64,000 bases of DNA from Streptomyces sp. R41 (lineage in GTDB: Bacteria > Actinomycetota > Actinomycetes > Streptomycetales > Streptomycetaceae). Shown here piece after piece: positions 8,231 through 17,068 of the stretch. The notes beneath the pieces were generated by a model. That model saw only the letters and a program-made list of their open reading frames with translations. It was not told the origin of the DNA and did no database searches. The position numbers and the translations under genes were made by a program. The stretch spans positions 10,213,001 through 10,277,000 of the forward strand of contig NZ_CP163443.1 in the NCBI RefSeq assembly GCF_041053055.1. The letters run 5' to 3'. Positions within the stretch are counted from its first letter, which is position 1. Every line of letters begins with the position of its first letter.

Positions 8231-8254
8231 GAAGCGCTTCACTCGTACGAGTGA
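8231..8254. promoter_or_regulatory. Operator-like palindromes in a divergent promoter
   Basis: GAAGCGCTTC (8231-8240), a perfect 10-bp palindrome, abuts TCACTCGTACGAGTGA (8239-8254), a perfect 16-bp palindrome. They lie just upstream of the -35 of the oxidase promoter and within the leader region of the divergent reductase, so a dimeric repressor could control both. No regulator gene is adjacent. Confidence 0.6.
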
Positions 8255-8345
8255 CAAACCCGCACAGGAGGTTCCTTGCGGACGCACAGCCGCAACGGGG
8301 CGGGTGCAGTCCTGCGCCAGGGTGGAGAAGTGTCAGACTGACCGC

Positions 8346-9329
8346 ATGGACGAGCGCGTATTCGGCAGGTCGGGTCAGCATGCTTCGGTGATCGGTCTCG
8401 GCACATGGCAGTTGGGTGCCGACTGGGGTGATGTGAGTGATCGGGACGCCCTGGCCGTGCTGGAGACGGCGGCCGAGTCGGGGGTGACCTTCTTCGACAC
8501 GGCCGATGTGTACGGCGACGGGCGGAGCGAGGAGACCATCGCCACCTTCCTGCGCGGCAGGCCGGACCTGCATGTGCTGGTCGCGACCAAGATGGGCCGC
8601 CGCGCCGAGCAGATCCCGGAGAACTACGTCCTCGACAACTTCCGAGCCTGGAACGACCGGTCCCGGCGCAACCTCGGAGTCGACCGACTCGACCTGGTCC
8701 AGCTGCACTGCCCGCCGACGCCCGTCTACTCCTCGGACGAGGTGTACGACGCCCTCGACACCCTGGTCGAGGAAGAGCGGATCGCCGCGTACGGCGTGAG
8801 CGTCGAAACATGCGACGAAGCGCTGACGGCGATCGCCCGCCCGAACGTGGCGAGCGTCCAGATCATCCTCAACGCCTTCCGCATGAAGCCCCTGCGGCAG
8901 GTGCTCCCGGCGGCCCAGGAGGCGGGCGTCGGCATCATCGCCCGCGTACCGCTGGCCTCCGGCCTGCTCTCCGGCAAGTACACCAAGGAGACGGTCTTCG
9001 CCGCGAACGACCACCGGACGTACAACCGCCACGGTGAGTCCTTCGACCAGGGCGAGACCTTCTCCGGCGTCGACTTCGCCACGGGCGTGGAGGCGGCGGC
9101 CGAGTTCTCCGCCCTCGCCCCGGAGGGTTGTACCCCGGCCCAGCTGGCGCTGCGCTGGATCATCCAGCAGCCCGGTGTGACCACGGTGATCCCGGGAGCC
9201 CGCTCGCCCGAGCAGGCCCGTGCCAACGCGGCGGCCGCGAGGCTGCCGGAGCTGTCGCAGAAGACGCTGGACGCGATCGAGGATCTGTACGAGCGGCGGA
9301 TCAAGGAGCAGGTGGAGAGCCGCTGGTAG
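8346..9329 (+). CDS. Aldo/keto reductase
   Basis: The 327-aa product is a complete NADPH-dependent aldo/keto reductase. The catalytic tetrad is visible: Asp51 and Tyr56 in FFDTADVYGDG, Lys82 in VATKMG, and His121 in DLVQLHCP. The C-terminal part has GIIARVPLASGLLSGKYT and VIPGARSPEQARAN, typical of the cofactor-binding end. The YdbC/IolS-like subgroup reduces sugar or aromatic aldehydes; the substrate is not evident. The ATG at 8346 is preferred over upstream starts because conserved sequence begins here. It is divergent from the sterol-oxidase-like gene and may share its control region. Confidence 0.9.
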   Translation: MDERVFGRSGQHASVIGLGTWQLGADWGDVSDRDALAVLETAAESGVTFFDTADVYGDGRSEETIATFLRGRPDLHVLVATKMGRRAEQIPENYVLDNFRAWNDRSRRNLGVDRLDLVQLHCPPTPVYSSDEVYDALDTLVEEERIAAYGVSVETCDEALTAIARPNVASVQIILNAFRMKPLRQVLPAAQEAGVGIIARVPLASGLLSGKYTKETVFAANDHRTYNRHGESFDQGETFSGVDFATGVEAAAEFSALAPEGCTPAQLALRWIIQQPGVTTVIPGARSPEQARANAAAARLPELSQKTLDAIEDLYERRIKEQVESRW

Positions 9330-9351
9330 GGGCCGGCGACGTAACGTACGG

Positions 9352-9384
9352 CCGGGCGGTCGCACCGATGGTGCGGCCGCCCGG
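9352..9384. terminator. Bidirectional terminator between convergent genes
   Basis: A 15-bp inverted repeat (CCGGGCGGTCGCACC against GGTGCGGCCGCCCGG, one G-U pair) with a 3-base loop fills the 63-bp gap between the aldo/keto reductase and the DUF2238 gene and is followed by a T-containing run. Confidence 0.8.
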
Positions 9385-9392
9385 TCCGTTTG

Positions 9393-10070
9393 CTACCGCC
9401 GGTCCTCCGCCGTGACCGCGTCGAGCTGCCGGTCGTGCAGGCGGCTCAGCAGCAGTACCGAGACGGTGGCCCCGATGAGCGCGCAGAACATGTCCCACTG
9501 GGTGTCCCACACATCGCCCTGGGTGGCCAGGAAGTCATCGGCCGCGTGTCCGCCGATCACCGCGGCCGCCCACTCGAACAACTCGAAGAGCGCGCTGAAG
9601 GCGAGACAGGCACACACGGTCAGCGGCGCCAGCCAGCGACTGCCGCGCAGCGGCGAGGTCCTGCTGAGCAGCTCCCGCACCAGGACGGCGGGCACGAAGC
9701 CCTGCATGAGGTGCCCGAACCGGTCGTAGGGATTGCGGTCGAGTCCGAACCAGTCCCGCACCCAGTCGCCCAACGGCACCTGCGCATACGTGTAGTGGCC
9801 GCCCACCGCGAGCACCAGCGCGTGCGCCGCGAGCAGACAGCACAGCAGATTCGTGAGCGGGAACCGCCGTCGGGTCAGGACGGCCAACGGCAGCCCGACC
9901 AGCACCCACACGGTCTCCAGCAGCCACGTCGTCGGGTCGTGCGGGTGCCAGGCGGAGAGCGCCATGCCCGCGACGACGACCACGACGAGCACGGTCGGCA
10001 ACGTCCGCCGCGGTACGCGCTCCTCGGGCACCGACTGATGGGTGAGCGAGGCGAGGACGGGCTCGGGCAT
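9393..10070 (-). CDS. DUF2238 (YjdF-type) membrane protein
   Basis: The 225-aa product has about six hydrophobic helices. It carries the family core DRFGHLMQGFVPAVLVREL, followed by a CACLAFSALFELFEWAAA helix and GDVWDTQWDMFCALIGA, with conserved acidic and aromatic residues in the membrane. The family has no established function. The ATG at 10070 is chosen because AAGGAG lies 8 bases upstream. It is transcribed away from the TetR gene and its promoter region abuts the TetR operators, so it might respond to the same regulator; no operator overlaps its own start. Confidence 0.82.
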   Translation of the reverse strand: MPEPVLASLTHQSVPEERVPRRTLPTVLVVVVVAGMALSAWHPHDPTTWLLETVWVLVGLPLAVLTRRRFPLTNLLCCLLAAHALVLAVGGHYTYAQVPLGDWVRDWFGLDRNPYDRFGHLMQGFVPAVLVRELLSRTSPLRGSRWLAPLTVCACLAFSALFELFEWAAAVIGGHAADDFLATQGDVWDTQWDMFCALIGATVSVLLLSRLHDRQLDAVTAEDRR

Positions 10071-10165
10071 GAGTGGGCTCCTTGGTCCAGATGGCCCCAT
10101 CGTGCTGGAGCGCCGGGGGTCAGGGCATGAGTACGGCTACTCAGCCTGGCATCTGGGTGGATGTG

Positions 10166-10209
10166 ACGAACATGTTCGTGCCGTACTTGTTCGTGACGAA
10201 CATGTTCGT
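10166..10209. promoter_or_regulatory. Two identical TetR-type operators
   Basis: The perfect 14-bp palindrome ACGAACATGTTCGT occurs at 10166-10179 and again at 10196-10209, centre-to-centre 30 bp, with a half site (TTGTTCGT) between. The second copy fills the spacer of the tetR promoter, so binding should block its own transcription. Confidence 0.85.
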
Positions 10210-10215
10210 TACCTT
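10187..10215 (+). promoter_or_regulatory. Promoter of the tetR-tetX-like operon
   Basis: TTGTTC (10187-10192) and TACCTT (10210-10215) are spaced by 17 bases. The GTG start is 6 bases after the -10 box, so transcription probably begins at or next to the start codon. The spacer contains a complete operator. Confidence 0.6.
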
Positions 10216-10221
10216 GGAAGG

Positions 10222-10929
10222 GTGACAGCACATTCCACTCCCCGCCCCAGCCGTCGCGAACGTCCGGCGAAACCAGCCCTGACCAGGGACGGCATCATCG
10301 AGACAGCGGTCGCGCTCATGCGGGCCGAAGGCCTCCAGCGCGTCACCATGCGCCGCCTGGCGCAGGAGCTCGACACCGGTCCGGCCTCGCTCTACGTCTA
10401 CGTGCGCAACACCGCCGAGCTGCACGCGGCGGTGCTCGACGAACTGCTCGGCGCCGTCGATCTGAGCCCGGCCGCGGCGACCGGCGACTGGCGTGACCGG
10501 CTCGTGCGGTTGCTCACCTCCTACACGGACGTCCTGTTCGAGCACCCGGGCCTCGCCCGCTCGGCGCTGGTGGCGCGCCCGTCCGGCGAGCGCTACCTGG
10601 ACCTGGTCGAAGCGTTGCTGTCCCTGCTGAGCGAGGGCGGCATCCCGGACGCGCGGGCGGCATGGGCGATCGACCTGCTGCTGCAGTTCGGCACCGCGAC
10701 CGCGGCCGAGCACGCCGCGGGAGAGAAGGACCCCGCGGACGCCGAGGGCGAGTGGGCGGCGCTCGCGGCGGCGCTGCGTGACGCCTCCGAGGACCGGCAC
10801 CCACACATCGCCGCGCTCGGCACCGAACTGCTCTCCGGCCCGGGCGAGGCCCGCCTGGACTGGGGCTTCCATGTCCTGATCAACGGCGTCCTGCACACGC
10901 CCAGGCCGGACACGCCCGACACGCCGTGA
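10222..10929 (+). CDS. TetR-family transcriptional repressor
   Basis: The 235-aa product has an N-terminal helix-turn-helix (about 20-65: LTRDGIIETAVALM, then MRRLAQELDTGPASLYVYVRN) and a C-terminal ligand-binding region of the TetR_C type, containing DLLLQFGTATAAEHAAG. The frame stays open far upstream, but the GTG at 10222 is the sensible start: promoter and operators lie immediately before it. It precedes the Tet(X)-like monooxygenase by 79 bp in the same direction, so it very likely controls that gene as well as itself, with a small hydrophobic molecule as inducer. Confidence 0.9.
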   Translation: MTAHSTPRPSRRERPAKPALTRDGIIETAVALMRAEGLQRVTMRRLAQELDTGPASLYVYVRNTAELHAAVLDELLGAVDLSPAAATGDWRDRLVRLLTSYTDVLFEHPGLARSALVARPSGERYLDLVEALLSLLSEGGIPDARAAWAIDLLLQFGTATAAEHAAGEKDPADAEGEWAALAAALRDASEDRHPHIAALGTELLSGPGEARLDWGFHVLINGVLHTPRPDTPDTP

Positions 10930-11008
10930 CGGTCGTTCACGTCCCACCGTCATCAGCGCCCACGGTCGTCGACCGTCGACCGATATCAACTCGCCAGGAG
11001 AACCTGCC

Positions 11009-12163
11009 ATGTCGACCTCTCACCACCACCCGATAGCCGTGATCGGCGCCGGTCTCGGCGGCCTCACGCTCGCACGCGTACTGCACGTGAACGGCATCGC
11101 CGCCGCGGTCTTCGACCTCGACGCCTCACCGACCGCCCGCACGCAGGGCGGCATGCTGGACATGCACGAGGAATCAGGCCAGGCCGCACTGCGGGCCGCC
11201 GGACTCTACGAGGAGTTCCGCGCGATCATCCACGCCGGCGGCGAGGCCATGCGCATCCTCGACAAGGAAGCCACCGTACGGATGGAGGAAGACGGCGAGG
11301 CCGGCGATCGGCCCGAGGTCTCCAGGGGCGCCCTCCGCCACATCCTGCTCGGCTCCTTGCCCGAGGGCACCGTCCGCTGGGGTGCCAAGGTCACCGGCAC
11401 ACGGACGCTCGAGGACGGTCGCCACGAGGTGACGCTCGCCGACGGGGAGACGTTCACCGCCGAACTGCTGATAGGGGCCGACGGCGCCTGGTCGAAGGTG
11501 CGGCCCCTGGTCTCGGACGCCACCCCCCTCTACTCGGGAATCTCCTTCGTCGAGGTGCACCTCCTCGACGCCGACGCCCGGCACCCGGAAAGCGCCGCCG
11601 TCGTCGGCAGGGGCATGCTGTTCGCGCTCGCCGCGGAGAAGGGCTTCCTCGGCCACCGCGACCCAGACGGCTCGCTGCACATCTACGTCGCCCTGAGGAC
11701 GCCGGCCGACTGGGCCACCTCCGGTGCCATCGACTTCGCCGACACCGAAGCGGCCAAGGAGAGCCTCCTGGAGTACTTCGACGGCTGGGACGAGCGGCTG
11801 CGGTCCCTCATCGCCGACGCGGACGGCGCGCTCGTCCCCCGCCCGATCCACGCGCTGCCCGTCGGCCACCGCTGGGACCGCACCCCCGGCGTCACCCTGC
11901 TCGGCGACGCCGCCCACCTGATGTCCCCGTTCGCGGGCGAAGGCGCCAACCTCGCCATGCTCGACGGCGCTGAGCTCGCGACCGCGATCGCCGCCCACCC
12001 CGACGACATCGAAAAGGCCCTGACCGCGTACGAGGAGGCCCTCTTCCCACGCGCCGAGGCGGCGGCCACCGGGTCCGCGGTCAACCTCGACATCTGCTTC
12101 AGCCCGGACACCCCGCAGAGCCTGGTCGACCAGATGGCCGCCTACCGTGCCGAGACCGACTGA
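11009..12163 (+). CDS. Tet(X)-like FAD-dependent monooxygenase
   Basis: The 384-aa product is a class A flavoprotein monooxygenase. GAGLGG near residue 13 binds the ADP part of FAD, GGMLDMHEESGQAALRAAGL is the stretch that typifies Tet(X) and its relatives, and LLGDAAHLMSPFAGEGANLAMLDGAEL is the second FAD motif region. Its length matches Tet(X) (about 388 aa). Family members hydroxylate tetracyclines or other polyketides and aromatics using NADPH and O2. The adjacent TetR repressor with strong operators supports a drug- or metabolite-inducible detoxification unit, but activity on tetracyclines is only inferred. AGGAGA precedes the ATG. Confidence 0.85.
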   Translation: MSTSHHHPIAVIGAGLGGLTLARVLHVNGIAAAVFDLDASPTARTQGGMLDMHEESGQAALRAAGLYEEFRAIIHAGGEAMRILDKEATVRMEEDGEAGDRPEVSRGALRHILLGSLPEGTVRWGAKVTGTRTLEDGRHEVTLADGETFTAELLIGADGAWSKVRPLVSDATPLYSGISFVEVHLLDADARHPESAAVVGRGMLFALAAEKGFLGHRDPDGSLHIYVALRTPADWATSGAIDFADTEAAKESLLEYFDGWDERLRSLIADADGALVPRPIHALPVGHRWDRTPGVTLLGDAAHLMSPFAGEGANLAMLDGAELATAIAAHPDDIEKALTAYEEALFPRAEAAATGSAVNLDICFSPDTPQSLVDQMAAYRAETD

Positions 12164-12538
12164 CGCCAGCGGGTGCCCGCGTACGGGCGCCTGCCCCCGG
12201 CCGCCGCGGGGCGGCGGATGCCCCGCAACGCGCCGCCTCCGGCGCTCCGCGTTCGGCGCTCCGCGTTCCGCGATCAGCCATCAGCGACCAGCGATCAGTG
12301 ATCGGTCTCTGCATTCCGCGCGCCGCGTCGGGGTAGCCCCAACGCCTGGTCGGCAAAGGCGACTTGGACGATCCGCACGCTTCACCACCCCGTCACCCTC
12401 CGGACGCGTACGCCACTTCCCGCCCTCCTGACCGCCTTCTATCCTCGCGCCCGGGCCGGGGTCCGAGGCAGGTCGCCGGGCACAGCCCGGCCCGACTCGT
12501 CCTCGTACCCCTTCGTCCGTCGGAAGGTGACACCTCCC
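12164..12538. other. Non-coding gap with short direct repeats
   Basis: This 375-bp gap holds the hairpin above, a perfect 14-bp direct repeat (GGCGCTCCGCGTTC at 12241-12254 and 12255-12268), then a run of imperfect ATCAGC/GATCAG repeats to about 12303. GGAAGG at 12522-12527 is the ribosome site for the mannosidase gene. No convincing reading frame was seen on either strand. Confidence 0.6.
12172..12191 (+). terminator. Short hairpin terminator after the monooxygenase gene
   Basis: GGTGCCCG and CGGGCGCC (one G-U pair) form an 8-bp stem with loop CGTA, 9 bases beyond the stop codon. Confidence 0.5.
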
Positions 12539-14968
12539 ATGCGCCCCCAATGGCTGCGCACAGCAAGACGGTTCGGCGGCAGATCCGCCGCCGTGGTCGT
12601 GACCACGGCGCTCGCCGTGAGCGTCCCGTTCCCGGCCGGCTCGGCTCCCCGGGCCGCGGACCGGCCGGTCTCCCTCGTGGACCCGCTGATCGGATCGGCG
12701 AACGGCGGCAACACCTATCCCGGCGCCACCCTCCCGTACGGGATGATCGCCTGGTCCCCGACCAGCACCACCGGCGACCAGACCGGCACCGGGGCCGCCA
12801 ACGGCTACCAGTACGACACGACCCGCATCCGTGGGCTGAGCCTCACCCACGTCAACGGCGCCGGCTGCAACCCGGGCGCCGCCGGCGACGTGCCGATCAT
12901 GCCGTACGTCGGTGACATGACGTCCTCGCCCTCGGCGGACGCCAAGGACGCGGTCTACGCCGCCGACTTCACGCACGCCGAGGAGAAGGCCGTACCCGGG
13001 CGTTACACGCTCGGCCTCAAGTCCGGTGCCACGGCGGACCTGGCGGTGAGCAAGCGGGCGGGCGTCGCCGACTTCAGCTTCCCGAGCGACCGGCCTGCCA
13101 ACCTGCTCTTCCGCGTCTCCAACTCCCTCAACGGCAGCGAGAACGCGCACGTCGACATCGACACCGCACACCGCAAGGTGACCGGATGGGTGCTCACCGG
13201 CGCCTTCTGCGGCCGCCGCGCGAACGGCGGCACGAACAACCGCAAGAGCTACTACAAGCTGTACTTCAGCGCATCCTTCGACCGTGCCTTCTCCTCCGTG
13301 GGCACCTGGAAGGACGGCACGCTCTCCGCGGGCTCGACCTCCGCCTCGGGTGGGGAGGGGTACGCCACCGGTGCGGACCGCGCGGGCCGCGGCTCCGGAG
13401 GATACGTCGGCTTCGACCCGAGCGCTGACAACGATGTCCACATGCGGATCGGCATCTCGTACGTCAGTCTCGACGGAGCCGAGACGAACCTGCGCGGGGA
13501 GATCGCACCGCACGCGAGCGTCGCGGAGGTGGCCGACGCCGGTGAGCGCGCCTGGGACCGCGAACTGAGCACCGTCCACGTAGACGGCGGCAGCGCCGCC
13601 CAGCGCACCACCTTCTACACGGCGCTCTACCACTCCCTGATGCAGCCCAACCTGATCAGCGACAGGGACGGCCGCTACTACGGCATGGACGCCGCGGTGC
13701 ACCGTCTGGCCCGCGGGCAGCGGGCGCAGTACAGCAACTTCTCGGGCTGGGACCAGTACCGCGCCCAGATACAGCTCCTCGCCCTGCTGAAGCCGAGGAT
13801 CGCGGGCGACTTCGCCCAGTCCCTCTACAACTTCTCGCGGCAGAACGGCGGTGTCTGGGACCGCTGGGTGCACCTCAGTGGCGCCACCCACGTGATGACG
13901 GGCGACCCCTCGGCGGCGACGCTGGCCACCTTCTACGCCATGGGAGTCCGCAACTTCGACTACGAGGGTGCCTTCGACTCGCTCGTGCACCAGGCCACCG
14001 TCCCCCACCCCGACGAACTCTCGGACGCGGGCTGCCCCGGCCAGTGCGTGGGCCAACGGCCCAACCTCGCGCAGTACTTGACCTCGCACTACGCCGCCCA
14101 GGACGTCTGCCACTGCTGGGGCGGCGCCGCCGAGACCCTCGAGGACGCCGTCGCCGACTCCGCGCTGGCGAAATGGGCGAAGCTGCTCGGCAAAGACCAG
14201 GAAGCCGCCGTCTTCTCCGAGCGCGCCGCCTATTGGCGCAACGTCTTCAACCCCGACGCCACGGCCGATGCCGGCTACATCCAGGCCCGCAACCTCGACG
14301 GCTCCTGGGTGTACCCCTTCAGCCCGGGAAGCGACCGCGGCTTCGCGCAAGGCACCAGCGCCACGTACACCTGGATGGTTCCGCAGGACGTCCAGGGCCT
14401 GGCCGCCGCCATGGGCGGCCGAGACAAGGCTGCCGCCCGCCTCGACGGCTTCTTCCACACGGTGGACGGGTCCTGGTCGGTGCGTGGCGGTGACCCGCTC
14501 CGCTACGACCCGACCAACGAACCCGGCATCCACGCGCCCTGGCTCTACAACGCTCTCGGTCAGCCCTGGAAGACCCAGGCGACGGTGCGTCAGATCCTCG
14601 ACACCGTGTACGGCACCGGGCCTTCGGGCCTGCCGGGCAACGACGATCTCGGCACCATGTCCGCCTGGTACGTCTTCTCCGCGCTGGGCCTGTATCCCCA
14701 GACCCCGGGCAGCGCGTCCATGCTGCTGGGCGCCCCACTCTTCCCGAGTGCGGTCGTCGACCGTCCGGGCGGTACCGGGATCACGCTCGGCGCGCCCGAC
14801 GCGGACGCCACTCATCCGTACATCGACGCCGTACGAGTCAACGGCCGTCCCACACAACGCTCCTGGACGGACGGCGACCTGACCACGAAGGGCGGCACCC
14901 TCACCTTCGAGCTCGCCGAACAGCCCGACACTCAGTGGGCCACCGACCCGGCGGACCTGCCGCACTGA
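12539..14968 (+). CDS. Secreted GH92 alpha-1,2-mannosidase
   Basis: The 809-aa product has an export signal (RRFGGRSAAVVVTTALAVSVP) and then a complete GH92 enzyme beginning at VDPLIGSANGGNTYPGATLP. Family hallmarks are GWDQYRAQIQLLALL, NEPGIHAPWLYN and GNDDLGTMSAWYVFSALGLY, which carry acidic residues of the Ca2+-dependent active site. GH92 enzymes remove alpha-linked mannose from fungal mannan and N-glycans by inversion. The paired Cys residues around CPGQC and CHCWGG suit an exported protein. The ATG at 12539 is used because GGAAGG lies about 11 bases upstream; a GTG at 12527 overlaps that site. It is a single gene with its own terminator. Confidence 0.92.
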   Translation: MRPQWLRTARRFGGRSAAVVVTTALAVSVPFPAGSAPRAADRPVSLVDPLIGSANGGNTYPGATLPYGMIAWSPTSTTGDQTGTGAANGYQYDTTRIRGLSLTHVNGAGCNPGAAGDVPIMPYVGDMTSSPSADAKDAVYAADFTHAEEKAVPGRYTLGLKSGATADLAVSKRAGVADFSFPSDRPANLLFRVSNSLNGSENAHVDIDTAHRKVTGWVLTGAFCGRRANGGTNNRKSYYKLYFSASFDRAFSSVGTWKDGTLSAGSTSASGGEGYATGADRAGRGSGGYVGFDPSADNDVHMRIGISYVSLDGAETNLRGEIAPHASVAEVADAGERAWDRELSTVHVDGGSAAQRTTFYTALYHSLMQPNLISDRDGRYYGMDAAVHRLARGQRAQYSNFSGWDQYRAQIQLLALLKPRIAGDFAQSLYNFSRQNGGVWDRWVHLSGATHVMTGDPSAATLATFYAMGVRNFDYEGAFDSLVHQATVPHPDELSDAGCPGQCVGQRPNLAQYLTSHYAAQDVCHCWGGAAETLEDAVADSALAKWAKLLGKDQEAAVFSERAAYWRNVFNPDATADAGYIQARNLDGSWVYPFSPGSDRGFAQGTSATYTWMVPQDVQGLAAAMGGRDKAAARLDGFFHTVDGSWSVRGGDPLRYDPTNEPGIHAPWLYNALGQPWKTQATVRQILDTVYGTGPSGLPGNDDLGTMSAWYVFSALGLYPQTPGSASMLLGAPLFPSAVVDRPGGTGITLGAPDADATHPYIDAVRVNGRPTQRSWTDGDLTTKGGTLTFELAEQPDTQWATDPADLPH

Positions 14969-14976
14969 CGCCCGGA

Positions 14977-15009
14977 GGCCTCGCGAGAACGGTGGGTTCT
15001 CGCGAGGCC
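14977..15009 (+). terminator. Strong hairpin terminator after the GH92 gene
   Basis: A perfect 14-bp stem (GGCCTCGCGAGAAC and its complement) with a 5-base loop lies 9 bases after the stop codon. Confidence 0.85.
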
Positions 15010-15174
15010 GCAGGGGCCGCTCACTGCGACGTCGAAGCCGCCAAGGGCTCCCACGGGTCGCCCACCGCGGCCAGGAACTGTCCGGCCGATCACGGTGGAG
15101 GCAGTGGTGCCCTCGCCGGTGTCGCGTCTGCGGCGTGATCGGAAAAGCGACGCCGGTTGCGCGGGCGTCGAGGG

Positions 15175-16098
15175 TCAGGCCGGTGTGTCGGCGTCGAGGG
15201 CCGCGGCACGGAGGGCGGCTGCCACGCGGGTGACCGGTTCTGTCGGTGGGTGGGGGAGACGGGCCAGAAGCAGGCGCCGCTGCTCTTGAGGCCCGCCGCG
15301 GACCGGCAGGATGCGTACGCCCGTTGGGGCCGCGGGGGCGAGCGTGGCGGGCACGGTGGTCAATCCGCAGCCGGTGGCCACGAGATGGAGCTTGGCCAGC
15401 CAGTCACGGGCGGTGTGGGCGATCTCTGGCCGCTCGTCCAGGCCCGGCCACACCCCCATCAGCCCGTCTTCTCCGGTGGAGGAACCGGCGATCCAGCGCT
15501 GCCCACGCAGGTCGGCCACGTCGATGAAGTCGCCACGGGCGAGCGGATGGGTGGAGGGCACCGCAAGGCACAGCGCACGTTCGGTGAGCGTCTGCATCGC
15601 CAGCGGGGGCGATTCGGTGTCCGGTGGGCGGAACGGCGGTGCCGACGCCAGCAGGGCCAGGTCCAGACTGCCGGCCCGCAGTGCGCGTACCAGCGCCGGG
15701 GTGGTGCCTTCCCGGCTGACGACGTGGAGGGCAGGGTCCGTGCGGCGCAGCGCGGCCAGGGCCCTGGGCAGCAGGACGGCTCCGGCGCTGGGGAACCAGC
15801 CCAGGCGGACGGTTCCGGCCTGCCCGGGCAGGCCGGACAGCTCGCGCGCGGTGGCGTCGATCTCGTCGAGCACGACCTTCGCGCGGCGCAGCACGACACG
15901 GCCGGCCGTGGTCAGCCGCACGCCGTCGCGCCGCCGCTCCAGCAGCTCCGCGGCCGCCGCCCGCTCGATCGAGGCGATCTGCCGGGACACCGCCGACTGG
16001 GTGTAGCCCAGCGCGGTCGCGGCCGCCGTGAAGGTTCCCTGCTCGGCCACCGCGCGGAAGACGCGCAGCGCGGTGAGCGACACATCCGTGAAGTCCAT
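15175..16098 (-). CDS. LysR-family transcriptional regulator
   Basis: The 307-aa product has an N-terminal winged helix-turn-helix (LRVFRAVAEQGTFTAAATAL, then YTQSAVSRQIASIERAAAAE) and a LysR effector domain from about residue 95 (VRLGWFPSAGAVLLPRALA). Length and layout are standard for the family. It is divergently transcribed from the SDR gene with 71 bp between starts, the usual arrangement for a LysR regulator and its target. The inducer is unknown. Confidence 0.92.
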   Translation of the reverse strand: MDFTDVSLTALRVFRAVAEQGTFTAAATALGYTQSAVSRQIASIERAAAAELLERRRDGVRLTTAGRVVLRRAKVVLDEIDATARELSGLPGQAGTVRLGWFPSAGAVLLPRALAALRRTDPALHVVSREGTTPALVRALRAGSLDLALLASAPPFRPPDTESPPLAMQTLTERALCLAVPSTHPLARGDFIDVADLRGQRWIAGSSTGEDGLMGVWPGLDERPEIAHTARDWLAKLHLVATGCGLTTVPATLAPAAPTGVRILPVRGGPQEQRRLLLARLPHPPTEPVTRVAAALRAAALDADTPA

Positions 16099-16169
16099 GA
16101 CGATTACGCATACTAGCCGTGCCTCAATGTCGTTGGACTCATGGCGCCGGCGTTTCTAGCGTGGCAGGC
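16099..16169. promoter_or_regulatory. Divergent LysR/SDR control region
   Basis: The 71-bp gap between the divergent starts must hold both promoters. LysR regulators normally bind such gaps at T-N11-A sites, but I could not single out one with confidence. Confidence 0.4.
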
Positions 16170-17057
16170 ATGAACGCTTCTCGTATCGCCCTCGTCACGG
16201 GCGCCAACCAGGGGCTCGGCCGCGCTCTCGTCGAAGGGCTGGCGGCCCGCATGGGCCCGGAGGACCTGGTACTGCTCACCGGCCGCAGCCACCAGCGGGT
16301 CGCGGACGCCGCCCGCGAGGTGGCGCAGGCGCCCGGCACACGCAGTCAGGTTCAGGGCCGGGTCCTGGACGTCACCGACACCGACGCCATCGCCCGACTC
16401 GCCGACGAACTCCGGGCACGGCACGGCGGGGTGGACGTGGTGATCTCCAACGCCGTCGCCCGCGTGCTGCCCGGGGAATCGCAGGCCGAGCGGGCCGACG
16501 AATTCATCGACGTCTCCAATACCGCCACCCACGCGATCCTGCGCTCGTTCGGCCCCATCCTGCGCCCGGGCGGCCGCCTGATCGTCGTGGCCAGCAGCCT
16601 GGGCACGCTCGGCCACCTCGACCCGAAGCTGCACCACCTGTTCGACGGCGCGAGCCTCGACCAGGTCGACTACGCCGTCGAGTCCTGGCGCAGCGCCGTC
16701 CACAACAAGACCGCGGAAGAGGCGGGCTGGCCTCGCTGGCTGAACGTGCCCTCGAAGGTCGCCCAGGTCGCCGCCGTCCGCGCGGTCGCCGTCGAACGCC
16801 GCGAGCGCGACCTCGCGGCCAATACCCTGATCGCCTCCGTGTGCCCCGGCATGGTCGACACTGCCACCTCCCGGCCCTGGTTCAGCGACTACAGCCAGGC
16901 CCAGTCACCCTCCCAGGCCGCCCTCGCCGTCCTCGACCTGGTGTTCGCCGAGCACGTCGATGCCGCCCTCTACGGCGAGTTGGTCCGTTTCGGCAAGGCC
17001 CTGCCCTGGCACGGCGGCACACCCCCGATGGAGCAGGACCAGATGCTCAGGCCCTGA
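16170..17057 (+). CDS. Short-chain dehydrogenase/reductase
   Basis: The 295-aa product is an SDR. The Rossmann motif TGANQGLG lies at the N-terminus, ISNAVAR replaces the usual NNAG, and the catalytic region has VVASSLGTLGH followed by LDQVDYAVESWRSA. The usual YxxxK is not clear, since the Tyr is followed by AVE rather than xxxK, so activity may be altered or a nearby K (HNKTAEE) may serve. CPGMVDTATSRPWFSD follows, as in carbonyl reductases. The ATG at 16170 begins the conserved sequence. It is the likely target of the divergent LysR regulator. Confidence 0.85.
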   Translation: MNASRIALVTGANQGLGRALVEGLAARMGPEDLVLLTGRSHQRVADAAREVAQAPGTRSQVQGRVLDVTDTDAIARLADELRARHGGVDVVISNAVARVLPGESQAERADEFIDVSNTATHAILRSFGPILRPGGRLIVVASSLGTLGHLDPKLHHLFDGASLDQVDYAVESWRSAVHNKTAEEAGWPRWLNVPSKVAQVAAVRAVAVERRERDLAANTLIASVCPGMVDTATSRPWFSDYSQAQSPSQAALAVLDLVFAEHVDAALYGELVRFGKALPWHGGTPPMEQDQMLRP

Positions 17058-17068
17058 CCGCAGGACGG

